Source of the DNA: Diospyros lotus | Taxonomy: Eukaryota; Streptophyta; Magnoliopsida; Ericales; Ebenaceae | Length of the DNA stretch: 64,000 bases | Direction of reading: 5' to 3' | NCBI RefSeq assembly: GCF_014633365.1 | Contig: NC_068349.1 | Coordinates: 26,302,753-26,366,752 of the forward strand | In this document: positions 9,318 to 20,965 of the stretch, in pieces | Position numbering within the stretch: the stretch's first letter is position 1 | Layout: each line of letters starts with the position of its first letter | The notes under the pieces: generated by a model | Seen by the model: only the letters and a program-made list of their open reading frames with translations | Told to the model about the DNA's origin: nothing | The model's database searches: none | Translations under genes and position numbers: made by a program

Positions 9318-12300
9318 TCAGCCCGATTTATCTTTTGGTTCCTCCTTTCCGGGCAGTTGATGATCTTCCTCTCCAGGCAGGTCGTCATATTTAACCAGCA
9401 TCCTCATCCTATCATGAACAGAAGCACGGTTCCCCTCAACATTACTCTGTCCAAGTTGGTTTTCCACATGAGGTACAAGCTGTGAACCATCTGGAGGTGG
9501 AGTCCCATCTGTGTTCGCATTGTCTGTTCTTATGGGAGAGGACGCCTCTTTATGCATTGTGTGTTGCCCGACATTTGGTTGCCTGAATTGCTTCTGCAAG
9601 GTGAGAAAAACAGAACCAATTAATATCCATTAATCAAGAGAAAAAAGCACGCAAAATGGGGTATCAATCTGTATGAAGCAAATTGCATGCCACAAAAAGC
9701 ATATCATGATTGGCATAAATATAGCAAAACTTTAGCCAGCTAATGAGTTTTTGTTATTATATATAAAGCACCAAATCTTTTGTCAGTTGACATGAACAGA
9801 ATAAGTGCAAGCAATTGGAAGTAAAAAACCAAAAAGCATGAATTTAAATTCAGTGCCACGAATTTGAGTGTAAGCATCAATAAATAAATTTTGGTGTCTT
9901 AAATACCTCATTAACAAATAGTTTTAAAACAATTCCCTTCCCAACACAGTATAAATCCTATGATTTTAATCAACTATTCTATTCCAGTAAGGCAGCATAA
10001 GGAATCGTATGTAAAGAAAATAATATTCCTGTATCCTATTCGTTATTTATGTAAAGCATTAAGGAACAAAAACTGTTCACTATGAACAAAGTGCAATCAC
10101 TGGATGCGTAACTTCAAATAGTTTGAGCATTCTAACACACCTCAAACTCCTTCCCCTTCTTCATTATCTCTTTATAAGCATTTGAGTCTCGTGTTTTTAG
10201 AATATTCCATAATATGCCGCCACCATTTCTAAATCGTCTGCCATCAGCAGTCTTCTGACCTCCACATGCCTGAATTGCCTCCACCTACAGTACATCTACA
10301 GTTAACCCAAATAAAAATAAAAGCCAATAGAAAATGGGGATCAATGCAAAATATTGCAAACTATGTGATGTTCAAGCAACCATATGTTAACATGCCTCCA
10401 ACTACTTACCACAAGGGGAACATCTCCAAATAATGAAAATTTTAATATAATTTTCAAATAATATTAACCTATATACTTGAGATGTAAATTGAGATGCAAT
10501 AATCTATCCACCATGCATCTCACTAATAATCTATCCATCATTAAGTAATCAATACTTTTTTATGCAGCTAAACGGGCATAAATTTTATAGGAAGACTACA
10601 CAACGAATTGAACAAATTAAATGCATAATTGCAAATAATATCACTGTGTAGCTCAACCTTCCTCTTTGGAAAAAAAAATATACTATATTTGTACAGTATA
10701 ACTATGAAGATATTTATCAAAAACGAAGTTCATCCATACACATGGAAAATGAAATGTATAGTGTGTCCAATACCATGCCCATGACCCACCTGTTCTATGT
10801 CAGCAATTCCATGTCATTTCATCTTCCATCTCCCTGGTCCCATGTCTGTATTGAGCTACTTAGGATGACATATTGACTCCCTTCTCTTAAAGATTTTTAG
10901 AATAGCAACAAATAAAATCACAAGACCCAGGGTCAGCAAGTGACTGAATTTAACAGTAAACGAACTTGAGCAAAAGAGAAAAGAAAATGAAAGAAAGAAC
11001 TTGACACCACACCTAATAGGACAAATTGGCAGGCCCCCCTATGGCACCATGTTAAAAAAAAAAAAAAACAAACAAAGAAAATTTGGGCAAAATTAGTGGC
11101 TGCATTTCACTGTAAATAGAAACATATAATTGCCCCCAGAACCATATGTTAATGTCAGAATAATCTTTAAAGTATAATTTCACGCCCCTCTTGGATACAA
11201 GCTTTTAAGATTCGAATTTCAATATATGTACTAGATATCAGTTACTTTTTTTTGTTTGTTTAATGAGGAATGCAGATGGCAAGTGATTTTTCATCAGAAA
11301 TGGAGAGCTTTTCTTTTCCAATAGAAATTTATATACATATTTTGTTGTACGAAAGAGTGGATCTCTAGGAGTATACCAAGTTATGGAACTCAAAAAGAGA
11401 AGTTAAACCATTTGAATCAACCTACACCAAGAGATAACAACAAAGTAATTCAACCGGGGGATATAACAGCCCAGAGATGCACAAGAATGAAATCAATGAA
11501 GTGGCATCTGGAAGATGTATTTGCAAGGGTAGGCAAACAACATTGAGTATAAAAAATAAAAAAAGTAGGTCCTATAGAATGAATTATCATTTCTATACTT
11601 TGTGAAGATTACTTGAAAACCAAATCTCTCACCTTTAGTGTAAAACTAAATGAATTTCCATTACACTTGACCAAATGAAAGGGCAAATAATTTCTAAAAA
11701 CTTCTAATTAGAGCACTAGTTGGAAAGCAAAGGATCGCATGGCCGACATGGTAGACTAATGTGAATTCACTAGAGATGGTGTATTCAAGCAAGATGGAAG
11801 CACGTGCTAAAGCCATACAAAGATAAGCAATCCCCTTAAATTTAAAATCAAGGAATCAGAAAAGCATATTGTGGCAAATAGGCAACTTAGCACCTAACAA
11901 GTTGGTTTAAGCCTTGTGTGATGCTAACAAACATGAAGCTCTTTAAACACATCACATCTAAGATAAGAATTTTTGCAACGCATTTCAAATCAATTATGTT
12001 GCATATGTTAAAGAGCAACAAAAGTGATTTTGAGTCCATTCAGCACCTTGTATAACGATATATACAAACTTGATTATAAAAAATTTCTCCATATTCACTG
12101 TTTCTTGCACAATTGTCATATCTTATAATTTTACTGGTCAAAATCACATTAGCACTTCTATTTTCATTATGATTGTTGCCCCAGCATATATTATGTCTAA
12201 AAATTTCTATTATACAACTATTACATGAAAGATACCTCTTTGACAAGATCACTCAAAGCAGATACACCCAGGCTACCCACAGCAGTGTACACCAGGTACG

Positions 12301-13455
12301 TTTTTCTCTCTTTCAAGCGTCTACAAACATCTAAAACAAACCTGCAATGAACATAAAAATGAACACAATCAGCCCCCAATTTTAAATTTCCCAACTCTTT
12401 TTCTTGGTTTAAATTCCCTCTGAACTTGTCAGAAGGGGAAATTCCTTTTCTGCATGAGACGAAAGAAACAAATTAAAATTAAAATGATTATTTCATTTGC
12501 TATTTATTGCAATAAAACTAAAGCAACTGTATATATAAAAGGTGAATCCAACATATCAATATAATTAACATACTTCCTTTTTGAAAGCAATGCCTGCAGC
12601 AAGGCAGTTAAAGAATAGGCTCACTAAGCAACGTGCAATACTGAATGTACCAGTTGGGAGCGAAATCATCCAATACAATAACAAAATGATGACATTCACA
12701 AGCCTTAATCCCACTAGGTGGGGTCGGCACAGTGAAATCATTCAATAAAAATGCCAAAATCAAATTGAAGACGAAAAAACAGACAACTAAATTCACAATA
12801 TTACAGATGATTTAGCTTCAGATTGGCCCTAAACAGAAAAATAGAGAAGTTTTGGCATCCAGCCATAAATACTTAATTGAGGCTTTATAAAGTAGAAGAG
12901 AAGTTCAAGTCATCGACACTGATTTAGAAGTTTCCCTTAATTTGTTATTTCATGAATAAAACAATAACACAAATTGTTTCATCAAACCAACATCCTGATC
13001 TATAATTTCTTTCAAGGTTTCCAGTACAAAAGTCCTAAATTGCAATGAAAAAATAACTGTTACTTGTTATAATCAATTAATCATACATCATGATTTATGA
13101 TCTCTCCTATTAAAAACTCATGGTGTAGACAAAACATTAAGACTAAAATATAACTATCACTTGTAAAAATCAAGGATAATCATTGCCAGAACAAAAACCT
13201 GTTAATATCCATCACATTTTTCCCTGAACTGCCTTTCTTTCTTCTATTCTTCTTATTGCTCCTATGTCTGCGTTTGTTATTGCTAGATTCAGATTTCACT
13301 GCATTAGCATCTCCACCAATTTGTTTTCCCAATCCAATCTCTGAATCCTGCTCCACCAATTCTCCTTCTTCTACATCCATCATCTCCACATCTTGGACAT
13401 CTTCAAAGTTATCCTCCTCAAATATGGCATCTAATATGCTCTCTCCTCTGTCCAT
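9318..13455 (-). CDS. PHAX: PHAX-like RNA export adaptor, four coding exons
   Basis: Coding exons on the minus strand: 13455-13199, 12341-12236, 10284-10141 and 9593-9318 (stop TGA at 9318-9320). All three introns have GT...AG ends, and the joined frame is open for about 260 aa. It starts MDRGESILDAIFEEDN, has an acidic stretch (EMMDVEEGELVEQD), a basic stretch rich in KNRRKKG, then NRFVLDVCRRLKERKTYLVY, VSALSDLVKE, VEAIQACGGQKTADGRRFRN and GGGILWNILKTRD. The last blocks match the PHAX RNA-binding domain (RNA_GG_bind). In animals PHAX bridges capped snRNA to the export machinery; plant homologs are assigned by similarity. A possible 3' splice site (AACCCACAG, ending at 13471) just upstream of the ATG suggests a 5' UTR intron. 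It is the only intact-looking host gene here. Confidence 0.88.
12699..12742 (+). mobile_element. Au-SINE tail fragment inside a PHAX intron
   Basis: AAGCCTTAATCCCACTAGG followed by TGGGGTCGGC is the well-known 3' portion of Au-type SINEs, which spread by borrowing LINE machinery. Only this part is clear; a full SINE with Pol III boxes is not evident. It lies in the first coding intron (12342-13198), opposite in strand to the gene. Confidence 0.65.
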
Positions 13456-15506
13456 GAACCAGATGAACTGCTGTGGGTTCAAGATGCACAAGTCATTTAG
13501 AATCATATAAAAAAGAAGCACATGAATCAGAAGCGTAACATGTAAAATATACACAAACCCACCATGACATTATTCTAAGATTAAAGCTATGTTTGGGAGA
13601 GATGTAGTAATGGAGTGGAATTGAATGTTACAAAAATGAATAGAAAATATTTTCTTCATTTTTGAGAGCATTATGGAAAAGGATGGAATCGAAAATTATT
13701 AAACAAATGACAAATATGCCTTCATGATAATAAAAATAAGTAGATGTATAATTTTGAGGTCAGTTTTTCTATATACAATACTAAAAGTTTGCCCTTATTT
13801 TCATTCCATCCAATCTCCCCCAGATTAGAGGAGACAAAAGTGAAGTTATAAAGAGATTAGATGGAAACTCTTGTAATGTCCTAAGGGTAATTAGAAGGGC
13901 AATAATATAATTAGTTATATTAGTTTATTAGGAGATATTTTGGTGTTTGTTAGGAGCACATGGGTGCTGTTAGAAATTAGTTAGTGAGCTAGCTAAGGCC
14001 TATAAAAAGGCCCATTGTAAGAAGAGAGGGTATGCTGAAAATTATTGAATTGAATATCTGATTCTCTCTCATTTTCTCTCTACTTCTCTCCCTCATTTCT
14101 CTCTACCTCCTTCCCCCATTTCTGTCCAAATATCCCTCTAAACTTTCTGTTCTTAATTCTACTCAATCGGATTCTTCCGATTGCCAATCCAGCCCCGTTA
14201 TGAACCCTAGGTTCATGACAAATGGTATCAGAGCATGTTCCTCAGCTGTGATTTCAATCTATTCTAGACGGAATTGAGGCAAATATAGTGATCTTGGTGA
14301 ACTGTTGAAGAGCTTCAACAGAACCGATTGGCCAACAATTTCGATCCGATTCATAAGGAACCAAGGAGAGATCGTCACCAAGCGAGGCGTCCCTCAGAAC
14401 TGATTGAGGCAACTTTGGAGGACAACTTCGGAGCCGGTCGAGTTACAAGAAGCGCTTGGGTGATTCGATTCTAGGCGATTTTTGGCTGAACCTCGGAATT
14501 TGATTCCGCGATCAAGGAGGAAACTGTGATAGCAAGATTGGCTTGAAGAGGAACAACACTTGCAATTCGTGATTCCTAGAATCAGAATCAGAGGCAAGTT
14601 AGGTTGTTGAAGGCGACTTTGAAGGACCGAGGGAATCCTAGGAAGTTGATTTGTAGCGGATCGATTGCCGACGGTTGTTACAACGTTCTATCTAGGAAGT
14701 CGCGACTGGTGTAGGAGTTCTGAGCGAACGCGAACGGCCAGGAGATCGCGATTTGGACTCGGGGGGTGTCTCGATACAGCGAGTGTTGCGATTTGGACTC
14801 GGGAGTGGGTGTAGCTATTGAACTGACAGTGAGTTCTGGTGATTTTGGAATCAGAGGCGATCGCAATTGGGCTGGGAGCCTTGGACGGTGATTGGGTAGA
14901 GAAGAACCACCATTAATTTCTGGAAGGCGCAATAGGCACTCCTGTTCTGAGTCTTGAAGAGGAAGGCGAGCAACCCAAACGACTCTCGATTGTGTTGCGC
15001 AAATTTTGAACGTGAAGCAAGAGGATTGGCCTTTGGCTTGAGAAATCTGGGAAGTATTGACCGAGCAGCTAAGGCAATTTCGCTAGTGAATTCCAATCCA
15101 TTATTGGCTGTCATTTCTATTTGGAATTTGAAGGGGATTGGGCCGATTCCGACAGAGAGCTTCTAGCGACTCTTAGAGCGGTTCAGATTGATCGAAAATT
15201 GCAGACGAAGAAGAATCAGGGAGTTGCGAGAAATTCCAGTGATCGTTGCGGTAAGCGAAGACAGGCAACTTGTGGCGATCTGGGTAGCGAAACAAGGCCA
15301 GGCAACTTCAACGATACAGTAATTCTGATCTGACATTATAACTGAGCAGAATAGCTTACGGAAGGGGTGAATTCATCATGTATAGAACCCCTATCCCTTG
15401 GTCTTCGCAGTGTCTTGTTCGTGAGAAATCGGCCATGGGAAGCAGTGCATGTAGGAGACTATGGGAGCCTCAATTGCAGTAGAAAAATTCTTCATTTTCA
15501 GTTGAA

Positions 15507-16562
15507 ATGGGATCTCAATTGCAGCCAAATGATGCTGCATTTTTGGTGGCTAATTTTCAAGCAAAAGAGCAGCCTCAATTGCAGCGGGCCAGTGCTACAT
15601 ATTTAATGGGTTATCCTACTAGTGAAGCTAGGGGAGGCAGTACATACATGAAGCAGAATGCTTCACTTGCAGCTGGAATGGAGCCTCAATGGCAGCCAAA
15701 GGAGGCTGCATTTTCTGCTGGCAGCAACAAGGACAAAAGAACAAGTAATGGGATTCATGAAGAGTGCGAGGAGTTTGGCCGTATGTTCCGCGAGAAGCTG
15801 CAAGAGTTTGCGATGATACTTATTAAGAAGTATCATTACAATTTTCCGGTGGAATATTTTAATGATTATCACGAAAGTTTTAACAAGGAGGAATTCCTTG
15901 GAGCAGGGCAGCTGAAGGAGGAGACAAGATTACGAACATCCGATTCATTGCCTACTCTAGACTTTGGACAGAAAAAGAAGCATTCTGATAGGGCAGTAGA
16001 TCAAAAGGAGCCTTCAGATCTTTTTGAAGAAGAAATAATATCCCAAGATGCATCTACTAAAAGGCTGCAAGGAAATTTTAGGGAAGCAATTGATGAAGTG
16101 ATAGAGGAGGCCAAAGCCAACTCGTTACCCCCAGTAGCTAGTGCAGGGGCAGAAGGGTTTGGGATTACTCCAGATCAGAAGTTTGTGGAAAATGGGACAG
16201 CATTGGATCAGACAAATCAAACTAAAGGACCAGCCATCGGTGTGGATGATGGTGCTAAAGCCTTTCCTCAGATTTTAGACTTACCGAAATTTGAGGAACA
16301 ATCACATTCAGAACAAAATATGGATTTGACTTGGGTTAAAATAGGCAACGAGAAAGTGAAGACAACACTAGCTGGAGGAAAACTAAGGGATATAGTGGAA
16401 GGAATTGAAAGGTTTGCTGAAGAAAACACAACTATCGCTGCTGTGTTGGTTTTTGCTCCTACTAGAAAATCCAAGTTGCTGTCTAACACATGGAAGGATG
16501 ATTTGTTGGCTGAAATTGAAGTTGCACCAGCTCCTAAGGCTAATGCTCACAAGCAGCCTTAG
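15507..16562 (+). CDS. Unrecognised 351-aa ORF of retroelement A
   Basis: ATG at 15507, TAG at 16560-16562. I do not recognise the family. Residues 1-75 contain loose Gln/Ala-rich repeats, each with QPQ- or QLQP-like words. A helical segment follows (REKLQEFAMILIKKYHYNFP), then an acidic middle and a region containing LTWVKIGNEKVKTTLAGGK. The same frame continues past the stop to 16814, ending in a very basic tail (KKKRPRRTRKERKKN) that could act in nuclear import. The original protein may therefore have been about 435 aa with one premature stop. Element B has a related segment (KLGEIMIMVAKQFKVSLPAE) and a related basic tail. It may be an element-specific protein or captured host sequence. 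Confidence 0.55.
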   Translation: MGSQLQPNDAAFLVANFQAKEQPQLQRASATYLMGYPTSEARGGSTYMKQNASLAAGMEPQWQPKEAAFSAGSNKDKRTSNGIHEECEEFGRMFREKLQEFAMILIKKYHYNFPVEYFNDYHESFNKEEFLGAGQLKEETRLRTSDSLPTLDFGQKKKHSDRAVDQKEPSDLFEEEIISQDASTKRLQGNFREAIDEVIEEAKANSLPPVASAGAEGFGITPDQKFVENGTALDQTNQTKGPAIGVDDGAKAFPQILDLPKFEEQSHSEQNMDLTWVKIGNEKVKTTLAGGKLRDIVEGIERFAEENTTIAAVLVFAPTRKSKLLSNTWKDDLLAEIEVAPAPKANAHKQP

Positions 16563-16595
16563 TATGAGTGTCCAAGACAAATCTGCAATCTTCCA

Positions 16596-16680
16596 TTGCT
16601 GCATTTCGAGGATGCTGATGATATCTTTCAATGTGCAGCTGTGGTGCACCATGGAGGTGTAGGAACAACTGCTACTGGTA
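16596..16680 (+). pseudogene. Captured fragment resembling sterol glucosyltransferase (UGT80)
   Basis: The translation CAAVVHHGGVGTTATG closely matches the donor-binding signature of plant sterol 3-beta-glucosyltransferases (pattern CxAVVHHGGAGTTAxG). Only about 25 residues match; what follows is element sequence ending in the basic tail. The simplest reading is capture of a host exon fragment. Chance similarity over so short a stretch cannot be excluded. Confidence 0.5.
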
Positions 16681-17482
16681 TTGAACTTGAACTCTATCAA
16701 ATTGCTCCTATTGAAGTTCTAGGTCGAATTACAACGGGTATTGATCTTGGATACTTAAGAACGAGGAAGAAGAAAAGGCCTAGAAGGACAAGAAAAGAAA
16801 GAAAGAAAAATTAGATAGAGAAGGCGGGCATTGGATAAAGAAGCAATGGCTAGATGGTAATAAGTTTCTTAGGGACAAGAAACATTTCAAGGAGGGGAAA
16901 TTGTCATGTCCTAAGGGTAATTAGAAAGGCAATAATGTAATTAGTTATATTAGTTTGTTAGGAGATATTTTGGTGTTTGTTAGGAGCACATGGGTGCTGT
17001 TAGAAATTAGTTAGGGAGCTAGCTAAGGCCTATAAAAAGGCCCATTGTAAGAAGAGAGGATATGCTGAAAATTATTGAATTGAATATCTGATTCTCTCTC
17101 ATTTTCTCTCTACTTCTCTCCCTCATTTCTCTCTACATCCTTTCCCCATTTCTGTCCAAATATCCCTCTAAACTTTCTGTTCTTAGTTCTACTCAATCGG
17201 ATTCTTCCGATTGCCAATCCAGCCCCGTTATGAACCCTAGGTTCATGACAACTCTTTCCATCCAATCCCATTCCATTACATAATTAATGTTTCTCCCAAG
17301 CAATGGAAACCTCCTATCTAATTCCACTCCACACCACTCTCCCTAACACACCTTTAAAAAGCCCATAAAACCATAGCAATAATACACAAATAGATTGATC
17401 CAATTATGTAATTGTAAATGGACTCCTCCTGAAAATATGAACTAACTTAATATGTGGATTAGTTAGTGCATGCTATGACCCC

Positions 17483-19993
17483 AAGGATATATCAGTAAAT
17501 ATAGTAGATGAAGTAAATATAGTAGTTAGTAGTAGTTAATTTGGTATTCTAGTTGTTGTATTTTCTGTTTTGCTCTGTAACAGAATTACCTACATAGGAG
17601 AAGTAGCCTTATATAGCTACCAGAGCTGTAAAGAAGGGATTCTGTGAAATATATCAAATTCAGACTTCTGATTTTCTCTCTCCAAGTTCTCTCCCTCTCA
17701 GATCTGACTACTCTTCCCGCCCTCAGCTTCTCTTCTTTTCTTCTCTGCTCTTCTCTTCTCTCTCTCCTTCCGAGTTCTGTCTCTCTCACCTCCTCTGATT
17801 TCCCTCTCAATTCTCTGTTTTCTATCTCAAATATGTCTATTATCTCTCTCTTTCTGTTCTAACTTTCTCAATTTCTTCCAATTTCCATTCTAAACCCTAG
17901 GTTCATGACAAATGGTATCAGAGCCAACGATTCTTGGCTGTGATTCCAAAAGTTTCAGCAATTGACCAAGGTGAAGCAGATTCAGGTGATTTTCAGCTTT
18001 AATTCTAGCAATTCAGAGCAGCAGTGACATTTGATTTGCGGCTGTTGATAGGAGATTCCTAGCAGTAATTCCGATTTAACTTGAAGACATCAAAGACGGA
18101 TCATAACCAAGCAGAGTAGCTGATCCTTTGAAGGCAAAGCAAAGCAAAACAATTCTTGGCTAACATTCAGGGGCATCTTGGCAGCAATTCAGTAAAGCTA
18201 ATTCAGCAGGCGGTATCAGGAGGCTGTAACAGAACTGATCGAGTCACAAGAGGTTGATTCTTGGCTGTTAATTGAGGCAGATCTAGGCGATTCCTAGATT
18301 GTTTTCAGAGACAAATCCAATCGATTCACTGATTCCTAGAGGCTGTTAATCAATCCTTTGTTTTCAAGGCTACTGAATTGTGAATTAGGCGAATAGCTGG
18401 AGGCAGTTTCATTGGCGATTGGTTTATCTATTTCCACAAATTGATTAAAGCGGATTCAAGATTACTGAATTTAGATCTAGGCGACTGTTGGCAGCAATTC
18501 AGAGAAGTTTCAGGAGCGAGCAATGGACACAAAACTCAAAGAAACATGCACTAACCTCAACCAAAAGCTAGGCGAAATCATGATTATGGTGGCCAAACAG
18601 TTTAAGGTTAGTCTTCCAGCTGAATTACTTTCTAATGAGTGTTCGAATCCAATTATTCAAAGAAAGAGACCAGTGCCGATGACAGTTGGAGATCCATACA
18701 CTACTTGTCCGTGGAATCAGCTTCCAAAGATAAACATCTAAATTCACTGAAGGTCCAATTATATCAGCTGGAATCATTCCTCAAGACTTATGGATTGCAG
18801 GAATCTGGGGAACAATCTGCAGCAGACGAGTCGGTTGTTACTCAAGACTCCAGCAATGAAGAGACCTTTCCTGCATCTGATGAGTTGTGTGCCTAGGCAT
18901 CTATTCTAGGCTGGATCAAGTCTTTGAAGCTCCACATACAGACAAATAAGTTTTGATTAGGCAATTTGGACCCAAAAAATCTTATAATGGCTCCAAAGAA
19001 ACTGGTCGTAAAGCTGATGAGGTCCTAAGACTAGGAATGGTAGTTGCAGGAAATGAGAAAAGACCTGAATTGGATCGGGCCATGCAAGATGACAAAAAGG
19101 GAATGGCAGTTGCTGGAGAAGTTATTGAGGCTCCACTGGAGGAGAAATCTGTTGAAAGTGAATCTCTGATGTATGCCAACAAACAGGAAGAAAAATGTGC
19201 TTCAAAAGCACTAGTGTCTGTTGACTACAAGAGAGTGAAGTTATTGCAACAAATGAGAATTGATGTGGCACTGCAAGTACTAAAGGAAGGCAGTTTGCCA
19301 GTTTGGAATTTTTCTACTGCAACTGAGGATTTAGCTAGACAATCCTCTGGGCTCAAACAGCCAACATCAAAGGTTTCAGCTGCTAACCATGACAGACAGG
19401 AAGTGGGTGATCATGCTAGTAATCTTGCATCAAAAATTAGTAAAAATTTAAGAAATTAATTAAAGGCACTTGGCGTGAATATATTGACAGGTTTTGGCAC
19501 CATACTAGGTCCTTAGACCATGAGTACCAGCAATCATGTTCTTAAATTGGAGTTCGATCTACATTGGATAGCTATTGCAGGAGGTGGCCATATTCAGCTT
19601 GAATTCAGTGAAGTTACTTATATTGAAGTTCTGGATCAACTTATGACTGGATTTGATCTTGAGAACATAAGAGAGAAGAGGAATAGGCCTAGAAGGAGAA
19701 AGAAAGAAAGAAGGATAAAATAAATAGTGAAAGCAGGGATTGGATGAAGAAAACAGTGGTCAGGTGCTATAATTTCTTGGAGACAAGAAATCTCTCAAGG
19801 AGAGGAGAAAAAAAGGATATAACAATAAATCTAGTAGATGAAGTAAATATAGTAGTTAGCAGTAGTTATTTTGGTATGTTAATTGTTGTATTCTCTGTTT
19901 TACTCTGTAACAAAATTGTCTACATAGGAGAAGTAACTATATAAAACTACCAAAGCTGTAAAGAAGGGATTATGTGAAATATATCAAATTTAG
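17483..19993 (+). mobile_element. Non-autonomous LTR retrotransposon B, 3' LTR truncated
   Basis: The 5' LTR runs from about 17483 to 17910, ending AACCCTAGGTTCATGACA like element A. TGGTATCAGAGC follows at 17913-17924. The interior is about 1.9 kb, ending in a purine run (GGAGAGGAGAAAAAAAGG). The 3' LTR restarts near 19815 and breaks off near 19993, where another repeat begins. The exact LTR start is uncertain because the two copies diverge in their first bases. No gag or pol. It shares its LTR end, its PBS and parts of its coding region with A, so the two are related families. Confidence 0.8.
18523..19723 (+). pseudogene. Broken coding region of retroelement B, related to that of A
   Basis: Pieces in different frames: ATG at 18523 (MDTKLKETCTNLNQKLGEIM, then VAKQFKVSLPAELL), a second frame 18639-18893, a third from 18953 to 19459, and a C-terminal piece to 19723 ending [15 protein letters not shown]. 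The first and last pieces align with the helical segment and basic tail of [16 protein letters not shown] matches PIEVLGRITTGIDL of A. Function unknown. Confidence 0.5.
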
Positions 19994-20225
19994 AGTTGCA
20001 ATCGAGCCGAGCTGGCTTGGCAAATCTGAGCTCTAGCTCGAGCTTGAGCTCAGTTAACACAGTCCAAGCTCGAGCTCGACTCTGGCTCGGGTCATCAATT
20101 CAGTTGACAAGCCGAGCTCGGGCTCGGGCTCGCCACAACGCTCAAGCTCTCCAAACCTTGGCGAGTTGGGCTCGAGCTCGACAAGCTTCTGGCGAGCCTG
20201 AGCTCAGGCTCAAGTTCGAATTTTT
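19991..20225. mobile_element. GAGCTC-rich end of an unidentified DNA transposon
   Basis: Starts TAGAGTTGCAATCGAGCCGA exactly where the 3' LTR of element B breaks off, then runs through many GAGCTC/GCTCGAG words. Ends of this kind occur at the termini of plant TIR elements, probably hAT-like. No matching opposite end was found, so this is a fragment. Confidence 0.45.
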
Positions 20226-20465
20226 CAAATTTTTGTTCAAAAAAAAAAACCTAATAAACTGATGTGCAATAAAAATATTAACAAATATCAACCTATAATC
20301 AACAAATATAGCTTTAAATCAACCCAACCTAATAAACAACAAATATAATATCAACATGATAATCAAGTCACAAATTTCAATAAACATAAAAATCATATAT
20401 CAAATCACATAACCAAAAGACAAACAAAAATCTAATAACATAATCTAATCTCATTCTCATAGAAA

Positions 20466-20598
20466 TGCATACATTTATTCAGTCATAGATCCATATCAAT
20501 ATATAGCTGTATATCATTCTAAGAGACAGCATTGCATACATTTATTCAATCATAGATCCATATCGATATATAGCTGTATATCATTCTAAGAGACAACA
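20466..20598. repeat. 67-bp direct duplication
   Basis: Two adjacent copies (starts at 20466 and 20533) of TGCATACATTTATTCA...GCTGTATATCATTCTAAGAG with a few substitutions, in AT-rich sequence that otherwise shows nothing. Confidence 0.9.
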
Positions 20599-20679
20599 AG
20601 TTCTCTGTTCTTTGATATGTAAATAAGATAGGTTTGTATTTATTTACAAAGATGTGCATTTTGGCCATACCTTAGAGTA

Positions 20680-20965
20680 AGAGAGGCGAGGGCGGTGAGA
20701 GAGGCCGGAGAGGGAGGATGCAGCGGCGGTGGCGAGAGCGGAGGATGCAGCGGCGGTCAGCGAGGCAGCAGCGAGAGAGGCAAGGCGACGCGCCGACGGA
20801 GAGAGATGTGAGGCGGCGGCAGAGATGGAGGATGCAGCGGCGGTGGGCGTTGGGCGGTCGGTGGAGAGCGACGAGGCGGCGAGATGGGTGGCGGCGAGAG
20901 CAGCGGACACTCCGGCGAGGCGGAGTCGGAGGCGGCGGGTTTCTCTGTAGCTGCTCTAAACCTGC
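20680..20965. other. GC-rich low-complexity block
   Basis: About 280 bp of GCGGCGG, GGCGAG and GCAGCGG words with many CpG sites, surrounded by very AT-rich DNA. All frames give Ala/Arg- or Ala/Ser-rich translations with no recognisable domain. It could be a GC-rich first exon or CpG-rich promoter carried by a transposon. No function can be assigned. Confidence 0.5.

Larger units (their letters stand above)
13872..17250 (+). mobile_element. Non-autonomous LTR retrotransposon A (3.4 kb)
   Basis: Complete element with 349-bp LTRs at 13872-14220 and 16902-17250. The LTRs start TGTAATG/TGTCATG and end TTCATGACA. The target duplication ACTCT occurs at 13867-13871 and 17251-17255. The primer-binding site TGGTATCAGAGC (14223-14234) matches initiator tRNA-Met, and a polypurine tract (AAGGAGGGGAAA) precedes the 3' LTR. 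By eye the LTRs differ at about nine or ten positions, so insertion is fairly recent. There is no gag, protease, RT or integrase. The interior holds one unrecognised ORF. Confidence 0.93.
13585..17353. mobile_element. MITE-like TIR element, split by retroelement A
   Basis: The left end (AGCTATGTTTGGGAGAG from 13585) and the inverted right end (AGGTGTGTTAGGGAGAG, read from 17353) match imperfectly. Both are followed by GTGGAATT-containing sequence, and TTAA flanks each end. The MITE itself is about 390 bp (13585-13871 plus 17256-17353). The middle is an LTR element with target duplication ACTCT. The superfamily is unclear; a TTA or TTAA duplication is possible. It lies just upstream of the PHAX-like start codon. 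Confidence 0.6.

Noticed and set aside
12608..12796. Minus-strand hydrophobic frame in a PHAX intron
   Set aside because: It overlaps the Au-SINE tail and intron sequence, with no homology or splice support.
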